From Bisporella sp. PMI_857 (Eukaryota > Ascomycota > Leotiomycetes > Helotiales > Helotiaceae), in NCBI GenBank assembly GCA_021307315.1, contig JAJSPD010000069.1:1-64000 (forward strand): a stretch of 64,000 nucleotides of DNA, written 5' to 3'. The notes below the pieces were generated by a model. The model was not told the origin of the DNA. It worked only from the letters and a program-made list of their open reading frames with translations, and searched no databases. Shown here piece by piece: positions 59,326-64,000 of the stretch. The position numbers were made by a program, and so were the translations under genes. How positions within the stretch are numbered: position 1 is the stretch's first letter; each line of letters opens with the position of its first letter.

Positions 59326-60366
59326 TTACTCATCTCCCTTCTTCTTTCGTCCTCTGCCCTTCTTCGGTTTTTTTTCGTCCTCGCTGTCGCTGCCATCTGC
59401 AACCGTTTTCCGCTTCGAGCCTCCGGCCTCTGGTCCATCCGCAACCTTGTTCACGATCTCGCTCAAGAAATCGAACTGCTCGTCCCCAAGCACAACCTCC
59501 TTTAAATGTTGGGCGGTGACACGCTTGCCGCCTTTATCTCGCGCCTTTGCCGCAGCCCCTGTGACCAGCGCGATCATGAATAGCTCTAGCGCCTTATTGA
59601 CTGCAACGGGTGTGACCTGTGCGACCTTGCCCACCTCCTCATCGGCCTGCATGATCCGCTTTATGCGGGCTACTGGGAATTTGGTCTTGATCTCGATGTT
59701 GTTAGGATTAGGGTCTTTGTATGTTGTGGTAGGGACGGATGATTGTTGTTGTGGAGGTAGAAAGGAGGATGGATCTGTGGTGTGGGGTGCGCGAGACATG
59801 TTGTCTGAGTATGGATCCGAGTCTCCGGCGCCGTCAACGGGGATTTGGTGTATTCGATAGGAATTGGATGCTGCGTAGTCCTGCTGGCTTGTGTAGGCTT
59901 GTTGCGAGGGATATGGTCCGCCGAAGGAGGTTGGATATAAGTTCTTGGTAGGGCTGTGGCGCGAATCGCTTTGTTGTGATGATGGCTGAATATACGGCGA
60001 CGAGGTGGGTGGAAAAGTATGCTGAGGAGGCAGGTCGGGGATCGGGGGCATATGCTGTGAGGTGGGCACGTATTCAGCTCTAGTTGACTCGAAACCTAAT
60101 GGTGACTGGTTTTGCGAGTACGCGTTCAAGTTTGTATTGTGGTGACCGAATTGGGGGATACTCGGAGAGCGCGGGGCGTATGACGCGTGATGCGGATCGT
60201 GCAACGGGTGCGGTTTGAGTGGATTGTTGTTGTGATGGTGATTAGGATTAGTGTTGGTAGTCGTAGTAGTATTATGTGGTTGGTATGGAGTGTCGTGTTT
60301 GCTGGGAGAAGCAAGAAAAGAGGTGAGGTCGGGGGACTGTGGGCGGTATATATTTGTATTGTCCAT
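59326..60366 (-). CDS. nctA: NC2-alpha transcriptional repressor subunit (Bur6/DRAP1), histone fold
   Basis: Alpha subunit of negative cofactor 2, which pairs with NC2-beta and binds TBP on promoter DNA to limit or redirect transcription initiation. Single exon, 346 aa. The N-terminal two thirds (1-220) are low-complexity Pro/Ser/Gln/His/Asn-rich, longer than in yeast or animals but usual for filamentous fungi. The histone fold is at about 228-305 ([20 protein letters not shown], then [20 protein letters not shown], then [20 protein letters not shown]). The C-terminus is acidic then basic ([19 protein letters not shown]), probably a nuclear localisation signal. In Aspergillus the orthologue is called nctA. 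Core housekeeping gene. Confidence 0.9.
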   Translation of the reverse strand: MDNTNIYRPQSPDLTSFLASPSKHDTPYQPHNTTTTTNTNPNHHHNNNPLKPHPLHDPHHASYAPRSPSIPQFGHHNTNLNAYSQNQSPLGFESTRAEYVPTSQHMPPIPDLPPQHTFPPTSSPYIQPSSQQSDSRHSPTKNLYPTSFGGPYPSQQAYTSQQDYAASNSYRIHQIPVDGAGDSDPYSDNMSRAPHTTDPSSFLPPQQQSSVPTTTYKDPNPNNIEIKTKFPVARIKRIMQADEEVGKVAQVTPVAVNKALELFMIALVTGAAAKARDKGGKRVTAQHLKEVVLGDEQFDFLSEIVNKVADGPEAGGSKRKTVADGSDSEDEKKPKKGRGRKKKGDE

Positions 60367-61053
60367 TTTTTTTCAGTCTCTTTTTGGGTTTCTTTGGTGT
60401 GTGCCGCTCCGCTTTGGGGGAGCTGGCACAAAGGCGGTGGGCGGGATTTATGCAAAGCTAATGCACACCTGATGCGACACGGAGCTGATACTGGTGCTGG
60501 TACTGGGTGCTGGTACTGGCGCCTCTTTGTTCTCGATTTTGGGGAGGGGTTTGGTCCTGGTCAAACTGATGATACAGAGCTGAAAGAAGATGTTAAAAGT
60601 TGAATGAGTTTGGCCTTGCAAAAAGTTGGAATTATTTTGTAGACTCGCGGCAGATTCCGCGCAAAGAGGGAGAAGGTGCAAGTGAATCTGATATATATCC
60701 TTCTTCTCAAACTGGTGAACAAGTGTCTGGGACTCGCTGAAATAGGATAAGCTGGAATTGGGCGGTGAAGCTGGTTGACATATGATATAATAACCAAGGT
60801 CGGAAGAATATTTGTGCGGGGGGTGGGAAACTGTAAAGTACTTGAGTGAGTTTCTAGTCAAAGTATAATTGTTTGTACACCAATAGCCAAGGCCAAGCTC
60901 AAGGACAAGGACAAGAAACGTGACTGATGGCTTTTAATTTATTGATGATGACGTGATTGGGTGATGATGAAGATGATGGTGGGATGGATCGGAGGTTCCA
61001 AGTTGCGTTGTGCCGGTTCTCCCACCTGCATCAAATGGTTTATCTTATAGCCA

Positions 61054-61081
61054 GCATAAGCATAAGCATAAGCATAAGCAT
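61054..61081. repeat. GCATAA microsatellite
   Basis: Four full copies plus a partial one of GCATAA in tandem, followed by related GCACAA and GCATCA. Noncoding. Confidence 0.85.
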
Positions 61082-61241
61082 TGCACAAGCATCAGCATAA
61101 AACACACACCCTTCAGCAACGGAGACATCGGCCTATTCATATACAATTTCCATCCCACAAGGATTCACTAGAAAAGCGGGGTGGCCAAGCAAAAAAACCC
61201 TCCCGGGCCGCACACACAAAAAGAATAATCCTTATCAATGC

Positions 61242-61264
61242 ACACACACACACACACACACACA
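61242..61264. repeat. CA dinucleotide microsatellite
   Basis: About eleven CA units between GCATCA-type sequence and ATGATC. Noncoding simple repeat. Confidence 0.85.
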
Positions 61265-62253
61265 TGATCTAGAAAAATGTGTAACCTATCTTGAACTTGA
61301 AACATCCATCATCAGTATAGTTGCTTCTCCTATCTCTTATTACATGTGACTGATGTATCCATGGGTTTTGTCGGTGACGTTCAACACAATTGTCGCCACG
61401 CTTGCGCCCTCCCCTCCCCAGCTCACTCAGCTTACTTTGTGCCTTAAATTTGACCCTCACCCATCCCGCCTCAGCCTGGTCTGCTGATCACAATCACAGC
61501 CTTACGCCTCCCTCGAAGTCGCAAAATTTCATCCGCCTTGAACACTTTCCCCTTCGGCAATAGTTCTCTTCATGGCTGGTCAGGATCGACGTTTTAATCA
61601 ATTTTAAAAGCCGTATTAAGATTTTTGAGGCCCCTGGCAAAAGAGCCATGATCGACCAGTTATTTCAAAGAACACCCAGCCTAGTTAGTGGTGGCGGTTC
61701 GGACTAAGCATGTCGGGACGATTTCGGTGCAGGTATATTTCAGCCCGCTGCTTCAGGAAAACATGGTTTATAGTTAGCCTGAAGGTGGTGCTATCTTTCC
61801 TTTACTACGTTAGACAATCTCTCTTTGTTTCGAGTTTTGCAGGGGATCTGCTAAGAAAGACATCCTGTTCCGCACAAAATAACGAGAACAATGCACTTCT
61901 TGATTCATCTTTCCACATCCTTTCAAGGGTGTCGATTTTATATTCTTACCACTGGTATTCTATTCACAGAGCGCTATCCAGGAATTGAACAATGAAATTT
62001 CTCAGAACAGCATTTGAGCCGAGCACAATTCAGTACTTCAAGTATATAACGCGTTTTCGCACCGCCAATTCAGCCTCCATTACTCTAGTTTCCCAGAACC
62101 CATCTTAAAACGCGTCAAGACTAACCAGAAGTATCAGCGCTACTAACCCAAGTACAGGTATACCACAATCATCAAGAGTATCAAGACATTTCAAGCAAAA
62201 TAGCCCAAGACCTAGACCTCACAGTTCCAGTTCTACAGCCACAGCATTCAGTC

Positions 62254-62658
62254 ATGCCATCAATCCGCAAGTTGCTTCCCTTCAAGGGCAGCAGATCTGA
62301 CCCGGCCACCACGGATCTTGACCCCCCACCCCCATCCCCCGTACCCACGGAACCATGCTTCCTAGTCATGCTCCCCCCTGTTTCCACGGATTCGTCCTTT
62401 CCCAAACCCAACTCCTCCCTGAGCTTCTCAGATGAGCTTCCTCGGTCCCGTCGTCGAAAGCTCCGCGCTATCGTCCGCAAGCTGATATACAAGCTCAGGG
62501 TCGAGAGGCGGAGACGCACGATAGCTAATAACAACCAGGGAGAGGGGGTTAAGGAGAACGAAGCTCAGAAGCTTTCAGAGAACGCCGAAGCTGAGCAGCC
62601 TGTTCGTCCCTCTCCTCCTGCAGAGCGCCGCGATTCGTTTGACTTGTCCACGGATTAA
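62254..62658 (+). CDS. Small basic protein of unknown function
   Basis: Open frame of 134 codons with start in good context (TCATGCC). The protein begins MPSIRKLLPFKGSRSDP, has a Pro/Ser-rich region, an Arg-rich segment (RSRRRKLRAIVRKLIYKLRV) predicted to be a basic helix, and an acidic/Ser tail. No signal peptide, no recognised domain. Upstream leader-like sequence is rich in AC and TC. Composition is protein-like, so it is probably real, but it could be a chance ORF. Isolated, with no link to neighbours. Confidence 0.45.
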   Translation: MPSIRKLLPFKGSRSDPATTDLDPPPPSPVPTEPCFLVMLPPVSTDSSFPKPNSSLSFSDELPRSRRRKLRAIVRKLIYKLRVERRRRTIANNNQGEGVKENEAQKLSENAEAEQPVRPSPPAERRDSFDLSTD

Positions 62659-63320
62659 GGTAAGGTCCTGCTAATTAGTTACGAGGAAGAGACATGCCAG
62701 AAAAGAGAGATGCCATAATCTCTAGGAGTAAGGTTAGCCGTCCTGCTATTCCATAAGTCCCGTCACGTCTCTCGAAATGACCGCTGCTGAGCTTCGTAAC
62801 CTTCTCAACAACAGGTAGGTCCATAATGAGAAGGCTTCATAAGGCCTAGAGAGAGATAACGAGTCGGCGAGTCGTCCTTAGTTCAGTTATATTCATGAAT
62901 GAGAAAAGTATGCACGAATATCAGATATTTAACACGTGACATGTTCCAACGCTTACATTTCAGTTTCCCCTTCTTTTATCCTTTTTTTTTGCACGCGCTT
63001 CCATTTCCATGCATAAATTAATTCGAGCGATATTGATTTCAGGCTGAATCTCCCTGTCTCCAATCTCTTGCATTATTATATGCTGCACGTGAATGACTTG
63101 GGCTGCCTAAAGCCTTGGCTGAAAGCTGAATGGAGACTTATGCCTCCTCACGGATACATTCCATAGATACACAGTCATATCACAATTTCAGTGCATATGT
63201 TCTATGACGCCAGTCGCATGAGTTGCCTACAGTAGTTCAATAACCCACATTCAATAGTTTAGGATCGAATAGCATTAGGCTCCATCTCCGTGATAATACG
63301 TGCGCCGCCGAGCTCCATCT
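62659..63320. other. Intergenic stretch
   Basis: Nothing supported. Contains the 3' flank of the small basic protein and the promoter of the partial gene. Pyrimidine-rich stretch near 62960-62990. Confidence 0.45.
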
Positions 63321-64000
63321 ATGGCTCCTCCAATAGCATCTTCTGTCTCTGTCGAGCTCACCAAGATCCAAGCCAACGGTGTCCGCGCAGCAATCCACCA
63401 ATGGACAACCGCAAACCTCATATCTGAAACCCTCTCATCTGAGCTCCTTTCAACCATTCAAATCAAAGAACCATCTTTCAATTACGAGAAATTCGCCAAG
63501 TACTCCTTCCGCCTGGCGATCCTTTGTCTTGCTGTTGCTGTTGTTAGTCTCCTGGCGGACAACGCATTCCTAAAGCTCATCAAGCGGATCATTGCCCTAC
63601 ATCCATTCTTACGCAGTGCTCTCACGGCCTTGCTGGCCATTGCAGTGCATGTCTGGGGCCACAACCGCTCGTTACAAACCCCCGGAGAGGTATATCTCAA
63701 CGAAGCAATCCACAGCCTTGGCTCGCTGCTTTTCGCTCTCGCGGGCCTCCAGTTAGCAGAAGGTCTAGACGTCAGCAAAGCTGAACATCAGCACCGCGTG
63801 CACTATGTTCTCTTTCTTCTTTCCGTTATCTACTTCGGGGCTGGGTTGGCTGCTAAATCTGCATTTATCTGGAGCTGCGGGATGATTGCGCTGGGAACGT
63901 CTTTCGGCGCCGTGACGGGATACATTTCCGGTTGGGGAGCCTATTATCTCGGGATGAGCTATCCCTTTCGCTTTGTGTTCTTCGGGCTCAGTATCATAGG
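63321..64000 (+). CDS. Membrane protein, partial at window end
   Basis: Open frame from the ATG at 63321 to the end of the window (226 codons plus two bases) with no stop. The C-terminus lies outside. The N-terminal 55 residues are soluble (MAPPIASSVSVELTKIQANG, a helical segment). Hydrophobic segments then follow at about residues 73-86 (FRLAILCLAVAVVSLL), 102-120 (FLRSALTALLAIAVHVWG), 135-150 (SLGSLLFALAGLQLAEG), 160-175 (VLFLLSVIYFGAG), 180-215 and on into the edge (GLAAKSAFIWSCGMIALGTS). Shape is that of a polytopic membrane protein such as DUF2157-like proteins, but I do not recognise it with confidence. Function unknown. Start chosen because it is the first ATG and the frame is protein-like from there. 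Confidence 0.6.
   Translation, partial: MAPPIASSVSVELTKIQANGVRAAIHQWTTANLISETLSSELLSTIQIKEPSFNYEKFAKYSFRLAILCLAVAVVSLLADNAFLKLIKRIIALHPFLRSALTALLAIAVHVWGHNRSLQTPGEVYLNEAIHSLGSLLFALAGLQLAEGLDVSKAEHQHRVHYVLFLLSVIYFGAGLAAKSAFIWSCGMIALGTSFGAVTGYISGWGAYYLGMSYPFRFVFFGLSII

Larger units (their letters stand above)
60367..62253. other. Intergenic stretch with microsatellites
   Basis: Upstream of NC2-alpha (-) and of the small basic protein gene (+). Contains a GCATAA tandem repeat and a CA repeat (listed separately) and no supported gene. ORFs of about 60-135 codons here have no motif. Confidence 0.5.

Noticed and set aside
1..64000. CRISPR arrays, tRNA or rRNA genes
   Set aside because: No regularly spaced direct repeats, no cloverleaf candidates that I could recognise and no rRNA conserved blocks. 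The fungal gene structure also makes CRISPR implausible.

Overview
The window is nuclear DNA of a filamentous ascomycete (Pezizomycotina). The evidence is short spliceosomal introns of about 45-145 bases with GT..AG ends, a Snd2/TMEM208 protein, a Cdc27/BimA TPR protein, an NC2-alpha histone-fold protein, and a fungal highly reducing polyketide synthase (HR-PKS). A Leotiomycete-like fungus is possible but cannot be fixed from sequence alone. CDS coordinates run from start codon to stop codon, and exon joins were worked out by hand from splice sites and reading frame.

Layout. 1.6-10 kb holds ordinary genes: a secreted S28 serine peptidase (-), CDC27 (-) and SND2 (+). 10-17.3 kb is an AT-rich gene-poor stretch. 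17.3-18.1 kb holds a small Pro-rich secreted protein (+). 18.8-46.9 kb looks like a biosynthetic gene cluster: HR-PKS (-), a broken FSH-type serine hydrolase (-), a cytochrome P450 (+), a polytopic membrane protein of unknown activity (-), a complete GH65 acid-trehalase-like glycosidase (+), a GT1 UDP-glycosyltransferase (-), a secreted protein of unknown family (+) and an ABCC-type exporter (+). 47-49.7 kb is gene-poor with one unassigned coding fragment. 49.7-57.3 kb holds cytochrome b5 reductase (-), an FAD monooxygenase (+), a short-chain dehydrogenase pseudogene (-) and a secreted unknown protein (+). 57-64 kb holds NC2-alpha (-), a small basic protein (+) and a membrane protein that runs off the window end (+).

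How the genes may work together. The PKS has KS-AT-DH-CMeT-ER-KR-ACP with all key residues visible and no release domain, so it should make a reduced, probably methyl-branched acyl chain. The P450 would oxidise it, the GT1 enzyme would glycosylate it, and the ABCC protein would export it. The odd member is the GH65 acid-trehalase homologue, which is secretory, intact and carries its acid/base Glu. A trehalase-like enzyme beside an HR-PKS and a glycosyltransferase suggests a glycosylated or trehalose-linked polyketide, with the GH65 enzyme trimming, transferring or activating the sugar. This is inference. The stand-alone hydrolase that would normally release the chain has a frameshift at its nucleophile elbow and Glu where the catalytic His is expected, so release may use another enzyme or acyl transfer to a sugar.
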